From contig NZ_JBJQOQ010000014.1 in NCBI RefSeq assembly GCF_046036945.1, forward strand, positions 62,001-126,000: a stretch of DNA of 64,000 nt, in the 5' to 3' direction. Made by a program: the position numbers and the translations under genes. Within the stretch, counting starts at the first letter, position 1; each line of letters begins with the position of its first letter. Positions 16,855 to 25,426 of this stretch are shown here, piece after piece. The DNA comes from Brevibacillus_C sp046036945. GTDB lineage: Bacteria; Bacillota; Bacilli; Brevibacillales; Brevibacillaceae. A model generated the notes under the pieces. That model was not told where the DNA came from, ran no database searches, and saw only the letters and a list, made by a program, of their open reading frames with translations.

Positions 16855-17414
16855 GGAAGAGAAACCTGTTGATCATCGCGCTTTTCATCACCGGTGCTCT
16901 CGGGATGACGATCGTTGAAGCGCAAATCAAGCCCGAAATGGAAAGACAGCAGGAGCAGTACCGATTGGATCAGCTCAATCCCTTGACTCACGACTTTCAG
17001 AGCGTCCTGCCGTATAAAAACAAGTATATGGGCAATGCGGGCAATCTCATCAATCTCAACTATCATCTGCCGCTTGGCGATATCGTGGCATCTTTTCAGC
17101 TTTACCCCGAGGAGCTTACGGCAGAGGTTTTCTACGATCGGAAGGCGGCAGATCTGGATGAAAAACGGCTGAAACAGGCCCTTCTCTACAATTCCACGGC
17201 CAATTTTGTGCTGATAGACAACCTGCAGGCTTTGAAACTGAGTTTTAACGGAACCTCGTACACGATAACGAGAGAAGCAGTAGAAAAATGGTACGGCGAC
17301 CGCTTCAAGGAATTGCAGGATAATGAGACGTGGAAGAAAGAGGTCCAGGGCCCTTTGGCGGATCCAGCTTATGCCCGGAGATTTTACGAGCAGAATGTGG
17401 CAGTCGAATCATAA
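16851..17414 (+). CDS. membrane-anchored protein with DUF4825-like domain
   Basis: 187 aa from GTG 16851 (GAGGTG upstream; it overlaps the previous stop). One N-terminal membrane helix (residues 5-22) is followed by an extracellular domain with the YKNKYMGNAGNLINLNYHLPLG motif seen in DUF4825 proteins. It is the third gene of the PadR operon. The frame is open far upstream, but that part lies over the preceding gene and is not coding. Function unknown. Confidence 0.72.
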   Translation: MRKRNLLIIALFITGALGMTIVEAQIKPEMERQQEQYRLDQLNPLTHDFQSVLPYKNKYMGNAGNLINLNYHLPLGDIVASFQLYPEELTAEVFYDRKAADLDEKRLKQALLYNSTANFVLIDNLQALKLSFNGTSYTITREAVEKWYGDRFKELQDNETWKKEVQGPLADPAYARRFYEQNVAVES

Positions 17415-17455
17415 AACCCTGCAACCGCCGATTCCGGCTGTTGCAGGGTTTTTCC
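17414..17455 (+). terminator. intrinsic terminator of the PadR operon
   Basis: Arms AACCCTGCAAC and GTTGCAGGGTT, followed by TTT. It lies between converging genes. Confidence 0.8.
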
Positions 17456-17490
17456 CGTTTCGCTGCTTTCTCTCTATAATATTTGCTTGT

Positions 17491-18573
17491 TTATTCGTTT
17501 TCTACCAGGATTTTTGTCGCTCCACCCATTGGTGGCATGCTCTTGGTTACGATCGGACCGTAGAAGGCGTACACCTTGGCTCCCTGTTTCAAATCGTCAA
17601 GTGACAGCGGCTGATTGTCTTTTGTGCTGAGAATCGGAGTGTCTTTATCTACACGCAGGTAGATCTGTTCATAGCCCAGATCAGTCAGTTTTTCTCCTTT
17701 GACTAGCACTTTTTTCGAACCGTCCGCAGCTGTGGTCACTTCCGCGATCTCACCGGCTGTACCCAACGTATCTTTGGCAGCCTGGCTTCCTTTGACGATA
17801 ATCTTCTCCGCGGTTGTCATTGGAGGAATGCTCAGGGTCATGAACGGCGCATGGACTACCTTGATTTCCATGCCAAGGGCGAGATCGGAGACTGTCCGTT
17901 TTTGATTGTCTTCCGTGACGATCTCGGTTTCATCCGAGATGTTGAGCCTGATACCGTTCAAAAAACCGTTTAACTCGATTTGGCTGCCTTTTTCCCCAGT
18001 GATAATGTTCGTGATGGTACCTTCTTTGGTGTTGGCGGCAACCTCCTCGGATTTTTCGGAAGAGATCGTGATCGTCCCTGTTACGCCAACCGTGACGTTT
18101 TCCTTCAAGACATCTTGGACGAACTTCAGCGGGACGTAGGTTTTGTCATCCTTCAACTCAGGCGCTGTACCCAAGGTTACATTCATTCTGGCAATGTTGT
18201 ATTGGTCTTCGCCAATTTTGATCAAGAACCACTGGTTCCCTTTGACCAGCTCAGTCCCCTGTGTCTCAGGATTCCAGGTCAGCTTGTAGCCTAATTCTTC
18301 GGCGATCGCGCGGAGCGGAACCATGATTTCCTTTTGGTTATTTTCGTATACTTTGTTTTCATCCCGGGAAAGTCCCTTGCCGTTGACGACCAGATTGTAG
18401 TGAAGTCCTCCCGCTGAATCGAGCGGTTGCGAAAGAATTACAGCTTGGTTAGGATCCAGCTTGTCTGCCGATTGTCCCTGATTTACATTATAGATAGCTG
18501 CAGCAGGATGCACAGATGTGGCAAACATGGCTGTGAATAGGGCGGCGGTTCCGAGTAATTTTACGCTTTTCAT
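17491..18573 (-). CDS. secreted stalk-domain (copper amine oxidase N-like) protein
   Basis: 360-aa exported protein. Signal peptide residues 1-26 (cleavage after HPAAA). A Cu_amine_oxidN1-type stalk domain follows at about 60-165 (VVNGKGL, EIMVPLRAIAEELGYKLTWNP, TYVPLKFVQDVL), then a beta-rich C-terminal half with two repeated KIIV/KILV ending segments. GGAGGAGAG precedes the ATG. These domains are common in surface proteins of Brevibacillus and Paenibacillus; the role is structural or unknown. Confidence 0.82.
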   Translation of the reverse strand: MKSVKLLGTAALFTAMFATSVHPAAAIYNVNQGQSADKLDPNQAVILSQPLDSAGGLHYNLVVNGKGLSRDENKVYENNQKEIMVPLRAIAEELGYKLTWNPETQGTELVKGNQWFLIKIGEDQYNIARMNVTLGTAPELKDDKTYVPLKFVQDVLKENVTVGVTGTITISSEKSEEVAANTKEGTITNIITGEKGSQIELNGFLNGIRLNISDETEIVTEDNQKRTVSDLALGMEIKVVHAPFMTLSIPPMTTAEKIIVKGSQAAKDTLGTAGEIAEVTTAADGSKKVLVKGEKLTDLGYEQIYLRVDKDTPILSTKDNQPLSLDDLKQGAKVYAFYGPIVTKSMPPMGGATKILVENE

Positions 18574-18607
18574 GGTGCTCTCCTCCTATGTTTCCTAGCT
18601 TTTATTG

Positions 18608-18633
18608 TGTTACATTTCGTTCGACGAGTCGTC
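18608..18633 (+). promoter_or_regulatory. weak ECF41-type promoter candidate upstream of the sigma gene
   Basis: TGTTACA (18608-18614), 15 bases, CGTC (18630-18633), one mismatch from the TGTCACA...CGTC pattern known for ECF41 sigma factors. It would allow autoregulation. Confidence 0.3.
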
Positions 18634-18743
18634 TGTGCCGTTCGTTTCAACTTTTTTATCACAGCTGAAAAATGCATTCAAATTAGATAAGTGTGACCCC
18701 ACGAGAGAGTTCGCCATTTTGCCGGAAAGGACGGGAGACAGCG

Positions 18744-19610
18744 ATGGAGTTTGAAACCATGTATACGCAATACCGAACAATGCTTATGTCCATCGCCTAC
18801 CATATGCTTGGTTCGCTGGCTGATGCGGAAGACATCGTTCAGGAAGTATTTCTCGAGGTGCAGCAGCAGGATACAAACCGTATCGAAAACATGAAAGCTT
18901 ATCTGGCCAAAGCGGTCACCAATCGATGCATCAACTATACGAAGTCGGCCCGCAAGCGAAGGGAAGTGTACGTCGGACCGTGGCTCCCGGAGCCAATCGT
19001 CGCCCTCTCGCAGGAAGATCCGATGGAGCTGGTCATGAAAGACGAGGTCATTTCCTACGCTTTGCTCGTCGCACTGGAGCAGTTGAACGCAGTGGAAAGG
19101 GCGATTTTCATCCTGAGGGAAGCGCTTGATTACAGTTACAGGGAAATTGCTGAGATCCTGCATAAAACGGAAGAAAATTGCCGAAAAATACACAGCCGCA
19201 TCAAAAAGAAGCTGCACCGTGATGGCGCGGTCTCCTCCTCCCGATCGAACAGTGAAGAAGATCTGGTCAATTTATTCATCGATGCAGCGAAAACGGGAAA
19301 CTTCAACGAATTGATCCATCGGTTGACCGACGACGCGGCTATGGTTACCGATGGCGGCGGCAAGGTGCGCGGCGCCTTGCGCCCGATCATTGGGCGTGAG
19401 CGCATCTTGGCGCTTCTGGAAGGAATTGCTCCCAGAGGGTATTTTGCGGGAGATTTCCTCCCTGTATACGTTAACGGCCAGCGGGGCGTCCTGCTTGTGA
19501 CGGATGGCCGGCCGGCGAAAGAAATCGGGTTTGCCCGGGATGAAAAACAGGATCGTATTACACGCATCTTTGTCGTCGCAAATCCCGACAAGCTGGCGCA
19601 TCTTCAATAA
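18744..19610 (+). CDS. ECF41-family RNA polymerase sigma factor
   Basis: 288 aa from ATG 18744 (CGGGAGA upstream). Sigma region 2 (residues 1-80; YHMLGSLADAEDIVQEVF) and region 4 (about 110-165; YSYREIAEILHKTEENCRKIHSRI) are followed by a SnoaL-like C-terminal extension of about 110 residues. That extension carries both ECF41 hallmarks: DGGGK and NPDKL near the C-terminus. In this group the fused domain regulates the sigma factor in place of an anti-sigma protein. The partner gene, an AhpD-like carboxymuconolactone decarboxylase, follows at 19835 as expected for ECF41. Confidence 0.93.
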   Translation: MEFETMYTQYRTMLMSIAYHMLGSLADAEDIVQEVFLEVQQQDTNRIENMKAYLAKAVTNRCINYTKSARKRREVYVGPWLPEPIVALSQEDPMELVMKDEVISYALLVALEQLNAVERAIFILREALDYSYREIAEILHKTEENCRKIHSRIKKKLHRDGAVSSSRSNSEEDLVNLFIDAAKTGNFNELIHRLTDDAAMVTDGGGKVRGALRPIIGRERILALLEGIAPRGYFAGDFLPVYVNGQRGVLLVTDGRPAKEIGFARDEKQDRITRIFVVANPDKLAHLQ

Positions 19611-19762
19611 AGTTCTGCGAATCTCTGGGAGGCTAGTTTTTCATTGGAAGATGTCCAGTGAACCGGGTACCGGCTGACTATGCATGATTTTTGAATTTCG
19701 CTCGCAAAATATAGATTGATGATAGCAGCCGGAGTACTTATTTTGTACTTTTTTATTATTCA

Positions 19763-19790
19763 TGTCACAAATCGGCTGGCTGTTTTGTTC
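19763..19790 (+). promoter_or_regulatory. ECF41-type promoter upstream of the AhpD-like gene
   Basis: Exact TGTCACA (19763-19769), the ECF41 -35 element. A degenerate -10 (TGTTC, 19786-19790) follows at 16-17 bases in place of CGTC. It lies 45 bases before the start codon. Confidence 0.6.
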
Positions 19791-19834
19791 TATTAGTGAA
19801 AGGCAAATCCATGCATGATGAGGAGGAACTTCCC

Positions 19835-20278
19835 ATGGAAACAAGATTTCAGATGGAAAAGGTAAACCCCAACGGCTACGCAGCCATGATCGGACTGGAG
19901 AAGTACCTGCAGACGGCCAGTATCGATAAAAAGCTGAAAGAACTGATCAAGATCCGCGCCTCCCAAATCAACGGCTGTGCCTTCTGTATCGATATGCACA
20001 CCAAAGACGCCCGCAAGCTGGGCGAGACGGAGCGGCGCATCTACGCCCTCAACGCATGGCGGGAAACCCCTTTCTTTACTCCCGAAGAGCGGGCCGTTCT
20101 GGCTTTGACAGAAGCGGTTACGCTGGTCACGGAAGGACATGTGCCGGATGAAGTCTACAGCGAGGTGCGCCGCTACTTCGACGAAACCCAAACGGCGGAG
20201 CTCATCATGGCGATTGTGACCATCAACGCGTGGAACCGAATTGCCATCTCCACCAGAAAAATGCCCCCTGTCGAATAA
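19835..20278 (+). CDS. AhpD-like carboxymuconolactone decarboxylase-family protein (ECF41 target)
   Basis: 147 aa from ATG 19835, chosen because AGGAGG (19821-19826) is eight bases upstream; an in-frame ATG at 19811 lies before that site. The alkylhydroperoxidase-D fold is shown by the redox pair and His in NGCAFCIDMHTKDARK. Most such proteins act as peroxidases or disulfide reductases rather than true decarboxylases. Gene order and promoter motif make it the cognate target of the ECF41 factor. Confidence 0.88.
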   Translation: METRFQMEKVNPNGYAAMIGLEKYLQTASIDKKLKELIKIRASQINGCAFCIDMHTKDARKLGETERRIYALNAWRETPFFTPEERAVLALTEAVTLVTEGHVPDEVYSEVRRYFDETQTAELIMAIVTINAWNRIAISTRKMPPVE

Positions 20279-20310
20279 GGATGAGCTTGAAGTCAAGGAG
20301 CAGAAGCTGA

Positions 20311-20360
20311 GGGTATCCTGCAGGCCGTATAGGCTGCTTGCAGGATGCCCTCTTTTTTGC
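20311..20360 (+). terminator. intrinsic terminator after the AhpD-like gene
   Basis: Arms GGGTATCCTGCA and TGCAGGATGCCC (one mismatch), then TCTTTTTT. Confidence 0.75.
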
Positions 20361-20371
20361 CGAATTGCTGC

Positions 20372-20539
20372 TTAATACACACCAGAGGAACCGGCACCGC
20401 CAGGGTGGTCGGGTGGTTCGATCGTCTGAACCTCGTCCGTCTTGCGAGTCTTGTATTGATCCGGGGAACCTGTGGCATGTGTGCCCAGGGTTTCCAGCTC
20501 TTCTTTTGCAATCGGTGAGGGAGCATTTTTGTCCGTCAT
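20372..20539 (-). CDS. small hydrophilic hypothetical protein
   Basis: About 55 aa from the ATG whose first base is 20539 (opposite strand), with GAGGAGTG 12-13 bases before it, which is a little long. The protein is very polar, rich in Thr, Pro, Gly and charged residues (DKNAPSPIAKEELETLGTH; C-terminal PPDHPGGAGSSGVY), and has no Cys or membrane segment. It resembles the small conserved orphan proteins of Brevibacillus-like genomes, but I know no function. It converges with the AhpD-like gene. Confidence 0.5.
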   Translation of the reverse strand: MTDKNAPSPIAKEELETLGTHATGSPDQYKTRKTDEVQTIEPPDHPGGAGSSGVY

Positions 20540-20745
20540 CGTTGGTGAATCACTCCTCTGTCTGGGTATCACTGGTATTTTGCGCTTCAGGTGAAGGATT
20601 ATTCAACCTCCTTTCAGGCAGCCGAAAGGAGGTTTTTGTTTGATAAACTGCCCGATTATGGAAAAAGAAAGTTTTGTCGATTTTTGCCGCACTTTTTGCG
20701 AGAGATGGTATAATGCGTAGAAGGTGAGTGGGGAGGGGATTTACC

Positions 20746-21204
20746 TTGAACAGACAGATGACACCGATGGAGGCAGATTCTGCAAGCACACTGCCGCCAA
20801 TAGTCGAGAAGAAGCAGAGAAAGCGGAGAAAAGACGACAAAACCGCAGCGATCATATCGTTTGTTGTGTGGGCCGCGCTGTTGTGCGGCGGCGTTCTCCT
20901 GGCCAACCTGTACATAGAGAAAAGCCATACCTACATCGATCAAAAGGTGAAGGAAGTAGAGCTGCATAACGCGAAACAGGTCGAAAGCGTACAAAGCGAT
21001 TTGCAAAAAGTGCAGGACGAGCTGACGGCGATCAAAACGCAAGTGGGATCATTGAAAGAGGATCTGACGATGACAGGCGAGGCAATCCACGGGACCGATC
21101 AGACAAAGCAATCGCTGCAGAAGCGCATAGACGAATTAAACAAACAGCTTGCCGAGTTGAAAGGTTCGCTGAAAAAGCTGGAGGATGCTGCCCGTGCTTG
21201 GTAA
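20746..21204 (+). CDS. single-pass membrane protein with extracellular coiled coil
   Basis: 152 aa from TTG 20746 (GAGGGG upstream; GTG 20728 is an earlier alternative within the site). There is a basic cytoplasmic segment (KKQRKRRKDDK), one membrane helix (about residues 36-58), then about 90 residues of heptad-like sequence rich in Glu, Lys, Gln and Leu, which is a long coiled coil. The next gene starts 10 bases before this stop and also encodes a membrane helix plus coiled coil, so the two products may pair. Confidence 0.7.
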   Translation: MNRQMTPMEADSASTLPPIVEKKQRKRRKDDKTAAIISFVVWAALLCGGVLLANLYIEKSHTYIDQKVKEVELHNAKQVESVQSDLQKVQDELTAIKTQVGSLKEDLTMTGEAIHGTDQTKQSLQKRIDELNKQLAELKGSLKKLEDAARAW

Positions 21205-22261
21205 GGGACAGCTGGTTCTTCTTTTCCTGCTCGCTCCGGCAGTCGGATTCTTTGTCACCTTTGCACAGTCCAACCCGGTGATGAGCTTTGAATCGGCAAG
21301 GTTGGAGCTGCCACTGAAGGAAACGGCGGACAAGCTCAGCCAGGTCCAGGATGAAGTGGAACAGACCAAACAAGTCATCGATGAATCCAGCAAATTGGCC
21401 CAGGAGATACAAGAGGCAGCCAAGCAGGAAAAACAAGCGTATGAGCAGCACGACAAATCGCTTAGCGAGCTCGTCTCGAGCAGCAAAGAGTCGGTGCAAA
21501 AATCGGCTGACGTACTCGACCATCTTTTGACGAGCATGCTGGGCAACCCGATTGGACAAACCTTCGGCAAGAACGCGACGGTAAAGGTCTATTCGCTGGA
21601 AGAGGCGGGCTACCGCGGCTATATGGCAAAAGTGCGGCTGAACAATCCGAACGCGCTGAAAGTCGTCCTGGCTAACGATCAAGTGGTCAGCAATGGCGAG
21701 ACGACCAGCCATGCCGCTAAACGGAAAAATGCGGTCCTGGCTGTCAATGCCGGCGGTTTTTACAATGTCAACGGAAAGCTGGCAGTGCTTGGCACCACGG
21801 TAGTCGACGGAGAAATCAAGGCGTTTTCCAACAAAAACGACCTGTCGTTCGTCGGATTTAACACAAGCGGCCACCTTGTCGGGGGCAAAGTCACCTCCAA
21901 GGAACAGATCAAGAAGATGAACGTGCTGCAGGGAGCCAGCTTCCTGCCGACGCTCTTGCAAAACGGGAAAAAGGTGGCGATTCCGAAGGCGTGGGCGAAC
22001 ACGCGGCAGCCCCGTACCATGATCGGCCACTTTTCCAACGGCGACTTGCTGTTCATCGTCATCGACGGCAGACGCCAGGGATGGAGCAACGGCGTCACGC
22101 TGGAAGAAGCACAGAACAAACTGCTTGAATTCAAAGTCCGGGATGCGTACAACCTGGACGGCGGCGGCTCCAGCGCTTTCTACTACAAAGGCAAAATACT
22201 CAATCGCCCGTCTGATGGACGGGAGCGTCCTGTAACCAGCAACATCGTGATCCTGCCATGA
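21194..22261 (+). CDS. membrane-anchored phosphodiester glycosidase-family protein (DUF2233/NAGPA fold)
   Basis: 355 aa from GTG 21194 (GGAGG nine bases upstream; an in-frame ATG at 21185 touches that site). An N-terminal membrane helix (about 5-24), a coiled coil (about 35-110), then the phosphodiester glycosidase domain with AVNAGGFYN, QPRTMIGHF and the C-terminal NLDGGGSSAF motif. In bacteria this domain is found in cell-wall associated proteins and is thought to cleave phosphodiester-linked sugars. Overlap with the previous coiled-coil gene suggests a complex at the membrane. Confidence 0.85.
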   Translation: MLGKGQLVLLFLLAPAVGFFVTFAQSNPVMSFESARLELPLKETADKLSQVQDEVEQTKQVIDESSKLAQEIQEAAKQEKQAYEQHDKSLSELVSSSKESVQKSADVLDHLLTSMLGNPIGQTFGKNATVKVYSLEEAGYRGYMAKVRLNNPNALKVVLANDQVVSNGETTSHAAKRKNAVLAVNAGGFYNVNGKLAVLGTTVVDGEIKAFSNKNDLSFVGFNTSGHLVGGKVTSKEQIKKMNVLQGASFLPTLLQNGKKVAIPKAWANTRQPRTMIGHFSNGDLLFIVIDGRRQGWSNGVTLEEAQNKLLEFKVRDAYNLDGGGSSAFYYKGKILNRPSDGRERPVTSNIVILP

Positions 22262-22273
22262 ACGAAAATAACG

Positions 22274-22306
22274 TACCCGGTTTCCGAGCGAAGCCGGGTT
22301 TCTTGT
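22274..22306 (+). terminator. hairpin after the phosphodiester glycosidase gene
   Basis: Arms ACCCGG and CCGGGT with a loop of about 13 bases, then TTCTTGTT; modest terminator. Confidence 0.5.
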
Positions 22307-22407
22307 TGGGAAGGGGGCTCCATGTATTTAGCGTCTACTTGCAGTCCATGTCTAATAGAATATGATGACTATTTTTCAGAACTTTTAGGAAAAAAGGTGG
22401 GAATACT

Positions 22408-23589
22408 ATGGCAGAAGAGACTGGGAGAAGACAATCCGCGGAAAAAGAGGAGATAGCCGATCAGGGAGAGAAAGGTTTTTCTCGCCGGGAATTTCTTCAC
22501 AAGACGGCGCTGCTGGGACTGGCAGCGGCCGTTCCCGGCACATTATTAACCCTTGGCTCTGCAATGGCAACTGAGACGGATGCAGGCGGAGGGGATGGCG
22601 GTGAAAAAGTGACGGATACAGTACTGAAACCAAATGGAACGATTGTCGACGTGCCCGGCGTCAAGGTGGGACACGTGCAAGATGACGAAGCGCTGACCGG
22701 CTGCACGGTGATCGTGCTGGAAAAGGCGGCGGCCTGCGGAGTAGACGTGCGGGGGTCGGCACCTGGGACCCGGGAAACGGACCTGCTTAATCCGATCAAT
22801 CAAGTGGACAAAGTGAATGCCATCTGTCTGACGGGCGGGAGCGCTTACGGCCTGGATTCGGCAACAGGGGTCATGCGCTGCCTGGAGGAGCAGGGGATGG
22901 GATTTGAAGTCGGAGTGGGTGTCGTTCCGATCGTCCCGGCTGCGGTGCTGTTCGATCTGTCGATCGGCAGCGCAAAGGTGCGTCCCGATGCGCAAATGGG
23001 GTACAATGCGGCCAAAAATGCGAGCAAAAAACCGGTCCAGCAAGGCAATGTCGGGGCCGGCATGGGGGCGACGGTCGGCAAGCTGGCCGGGATGAAACGG
23101 GCGATGAAGGGCGGTCTCGGTTCCGCGTCGATCCGTCTGCCCGGAGGATTGGTCGTCGGGGCGATCGTCGCCGTCAACGCAGTCGGAGAGGTGCGCGATC
23201 CCCATACGGGGGAGATCCTGGCAGGTGCCAGGGACGACAGCGGGAAGATTCGCGGCGCCCTGTCCTGGATGATCGAGAAGGGGTCGCCGCAAGCACGCCC
23301 GGGGACGAATACGACGATCGCGGCAGTGGCAAGCAATGCCAACCTGAACAAGACACAGGCGAACAAAGTGGCGCAAATGGCCCACGACGGCCTGGCCCGC
23401 AGCATCTTTCCGGTGCATACGATGAGCGACGGCGACACGATTTTTGCCCTGGCCACTGGGGGAGTGGACGCTTCCGTCGACCTTGTCGGGACGCTGTCGG
23501 CGGTTGTCCTGGCGGAGGCGGTCGCCAATGCGATCCGTACTGCCGAAGCGGCAGGCGGGGTGCCGGCTTACCGCGATCTGCAAAAATAG
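22408..23589 (+). CDS. Tat-exported P1-family (DmpA/NylC-like) self-processing peptidase
   Basis: 393 aa. The N-terminal region has a twin-arginine signal (SRREFLHKTALLGLAAAVPG, about residues 25-44), so the folded enzyme should be exported. The P1/S58-type N-terminal-nucleophile fold follows: VPGVKVGHVQD, CLTGGSAYGLDSATG, GNVGAGMGATVGK. The NTTIAAVAS segment matches the self-cleavage region where a Thr or Ser becomes the new N-terminus. Family members cleave N-terminal D- or beta-amino acids or nylon oligomers. Substrate unknown. Monocistronic as far as visible. Confidence 0.88.
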   Translation: MAEETGRRQSAEKEEIADQGEKGFSRREFLHKTALLGLAAAVPGTLLTLGSAMATETDAGGGDGGEKVTDTVLKPNGTIVDVPGVKVGHVQDDEALTGCTVIVLEKAAACGVDVRGSAPGTRETDLLNPINQVDKVNAICLTGGSAYGLDSATGVMRCLEEQGMGFEVGVGVVPIVPAAVLFDLSIGSAKVRPDAQMGYNAAKNASKKPVQQGNVGAGMGATVGKLAGMKRAMKGGLGSASIRLPGGLVVGAIVAVNAVGEVRDPHTGEILAGARDDSGKIRGALSWMIEKGSPQARPGTNTTIAAVASNANLNKTQANKVAQMAHDGLARSIFPVHTMSDGDTIFALATGGVDASVDLVGTLSAVVLAEAVANAIRTAEAAGGVPAYRDLQK

Positions 23590-23690
23590 GCTGTCTGCCC
23601 GGTGTCCATTTGCTTATCGGCTGCAGCCGGATGGAAAGCTGAAAAGAACGTCAAATCGTATTACAATGATGAGGAAGGGAGTGGGTACCG

Positions 23691-24074
23691 ATGGAATTGC
23701 AGATGAAGGATAACGGATTTATTGCCAATTTTGAGTATGGCCAACTGAAGATATCGGGCGATGAAACCTACGGATTTCGTCCCTACCAGCTGATGGTTTC
23801 TTCCATTGCCGCATGCAGCAGCAGCGTTTTGAACAAAGTCCTGGGAAAAATGCGGATGAACTGCGAAGACTTGAAAGTCTCCGTACAGGTCGAACGGAAC
23901 GAGCAGGAAGCCAATCGCATCGAGAAGATCCACATGCACTTTGTCATCAAGGGAGAGGGGCTTCAGCCGGAAAAAGTGGAGAAAGCAGTCGCCCTGGCCC
24001 GAAAAAACTGTCCGATGGTCCAATCCGTGAAAGACAGTATTGAGATTACGGAGTCGTTTGAGTTGGTCCAGTAA
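23691..24074 (+). CDS. OsmC-family protein
   Basis: 127 aa with the OsmC/Ohr fold: GDETYGFRPYQLMVSSIAACSSSVL carries the first conserved Cys on the central helix, and ALARKNCPMVQSV the second. Such proteins reduce organic hydroperoxides with paired Cys. GAAGGGAG lies before the ATG. A weak hairpin (24092-24120) follows. Confidence 0.88.
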   Translation: MELQMKDNGFIANFEYGQLKISGDETYGFRPYQLMVSSIAACSSSVLNKVLGKMRMNCEDLKVSVQVERNEQEANRIEKIHMHFVIKGEGLQPEKVEKAVALARKNCPMVQSVKDSIEITESFELVQ

Positions 24075-24268
24075 GAGAATAGCACCGGTTGGGTCCTCCT
24101 TGTTTCAGGCAAGGGGGACCGTTGCTTGTTCCGATGGATTGCACAATTCGAAACACGATGAGCCAATCTTAAACGACAGGACTTAGAATTTGCACTGTAA
24201 TTTTTAAAGGTAAGAAATGTTGACTTGTTTTATGATCGGTGACATACCAGCTTACATTTGTAGAAAAA

Positions 24269-24309
24269 GGACGGTCTTCCGCTTTAATTTGGAAGAGTCG
24301 TCCTCATTG
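24269..24309 (-). terminator. intrinsic terminator for the leftward oxidoreductase genes
   Basis: On the - strand arms AGGACGACTCTTCC and GGAAGACCGTCCT are followed by five T. It lies 36 bases after the stop at 24345. Confidence 0.75.
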
Positions 24310-24344
24310 TTTAATGCCAGAATTTATTCCTGTTATTACGAAAA

Positions 24345-25361
24345 TTAAGATGGATCACTGACCTTCACAAGCTGTTTCCCTACATTTTTCCCTGTAAATA
24401 AATCGAGAAAAGCTTTCGGTGCATTTTCAAAGCCCTCTGCAATGGTTTCTTCGTATTTCAATTTCCCTTCAAATAGCCACTCGGATAGGTACTGAAGCCC
24501 TTCACCAAAACGTTCTTCATAATCCGTGACGAGGAAACCTTTCATTAGAGAACGTGTCTTTAACAATTTCGGCTGAATACTTGGTCCAAACGCTTCATTC
24601 TCAGCATTAAAGGATGAAATTGAACCGCATAATGGTACACGCGCGAAATTATTAAGTAAACGGAGCACTGCATCAGAAATTTTGCCGCCAACATTATCAA
24701 AATAGACGTCCACTCCATTCGGACATGCTTCTTCAAGAGCTTTTTGTAAATCATCTGTAGTGTTGTAGTTAATGGCTTTATCAAAGCCAAGTTCATTTTC
24801 CAAATGTGCAATTTTCTCATCCGTACCTGCAATACCTACAACTCTGGCTCCTTTGATTTTTGCGATTTGACCGACGATAGAGCCAACAGCACCTGCAGCA
24901 CTTGAGACAACAACCGTTTCTCCTTTTTTCGGTTGACCAACATCTATCAGTCCAAAATAAGCTGTTAATCCCGTTATTCCCAGTACACTTAAATAAGCGG
25001 ACAAGGGAACATTGGTATTATTAATCTTACTAACGGTTTTTGAGTCAACAGTGTTGTAAAGTTGCCAAGGTAGGAAGCCCTGTACCTTATCCCCAACGTT
25101 CAATTCCGCTGAATTGGATTCAATCACTTCACCAATCATGGAACCCGTAATAGGTTCATGTAAAGCAAATGGTTCAATATAAGACTTTCCAGCATTCATT
25201 CGCCCTCTCATGTATGGATCTACAGACAAGTAAAGGGTTTTTACAAGCACCTGATCTCTTTCGGGTTTATCGATAGGAATATTTCGAAGTCCAAATGCCT
25301 CCTCTGTTGGTACACCTTCTGGACGGTTCATTAAAATAATTTGTTGATTTTGAGTGTTCAT
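24345..25361 (-). CDS. NADP-dependent medium-chain oxidoreductase (YfmJ/leukotriene B4 dehydrogenase-like)
   Basis: 338 aa from the ATG at 25361 (AAGGAG eight bases upstream on the - strand). It is a zinc-free MDR-family reductase acting on alpha,beta-unsaturated carbonyls and quinones. N-terminal motif IILMNRPEGVPTEEAF, Rossmann motif AAGAVGSIVGQIAKIKGARVVG, and the family's VDVYFDNVGG. Base use is clearly more AT-rich than the flanking genes. It sits behind a flavodoxin-fold reductase on the same strand, both facing away from an HxlR regulator. Confidence 0.9.
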   Translation of the reverse strand: MNTQNQQIILMNRPEGVPTEEAFGLRNIPIDKPERDQVLVKTLYLSVDPYMRGRMNAGKSYIEPFALHEPITGSMIGEVIESNSAELNVGDKVQGFLPWQLYNTVDSKTVSKINNTNVPLSAYLSVLGITGLTAYFGLIDVGQPKKGETVVVSSAAGAVGSIVGQIAKIKGARVVGIAGTDEKIAHLENELGFDKAINYNTTDDLQKALEEACPNGVDVYFDNVGGKISDAVLRLLNNFARVPLCGSISSFNAENEAFGPSIQPKLLKTRSLMKGFLVTDYEERFGEGLQYLSEWLFEGKLKYEETIAEGFENAPKAFLDLFTGKNVGKQLVKVSDPS

Positions 25362-25426
25362 CCTCATTCTCCTTTTTATCGTTGTTCGCAAGGTCATGAT
25401 TCGAAAAATCATGAATTATTTGATGA

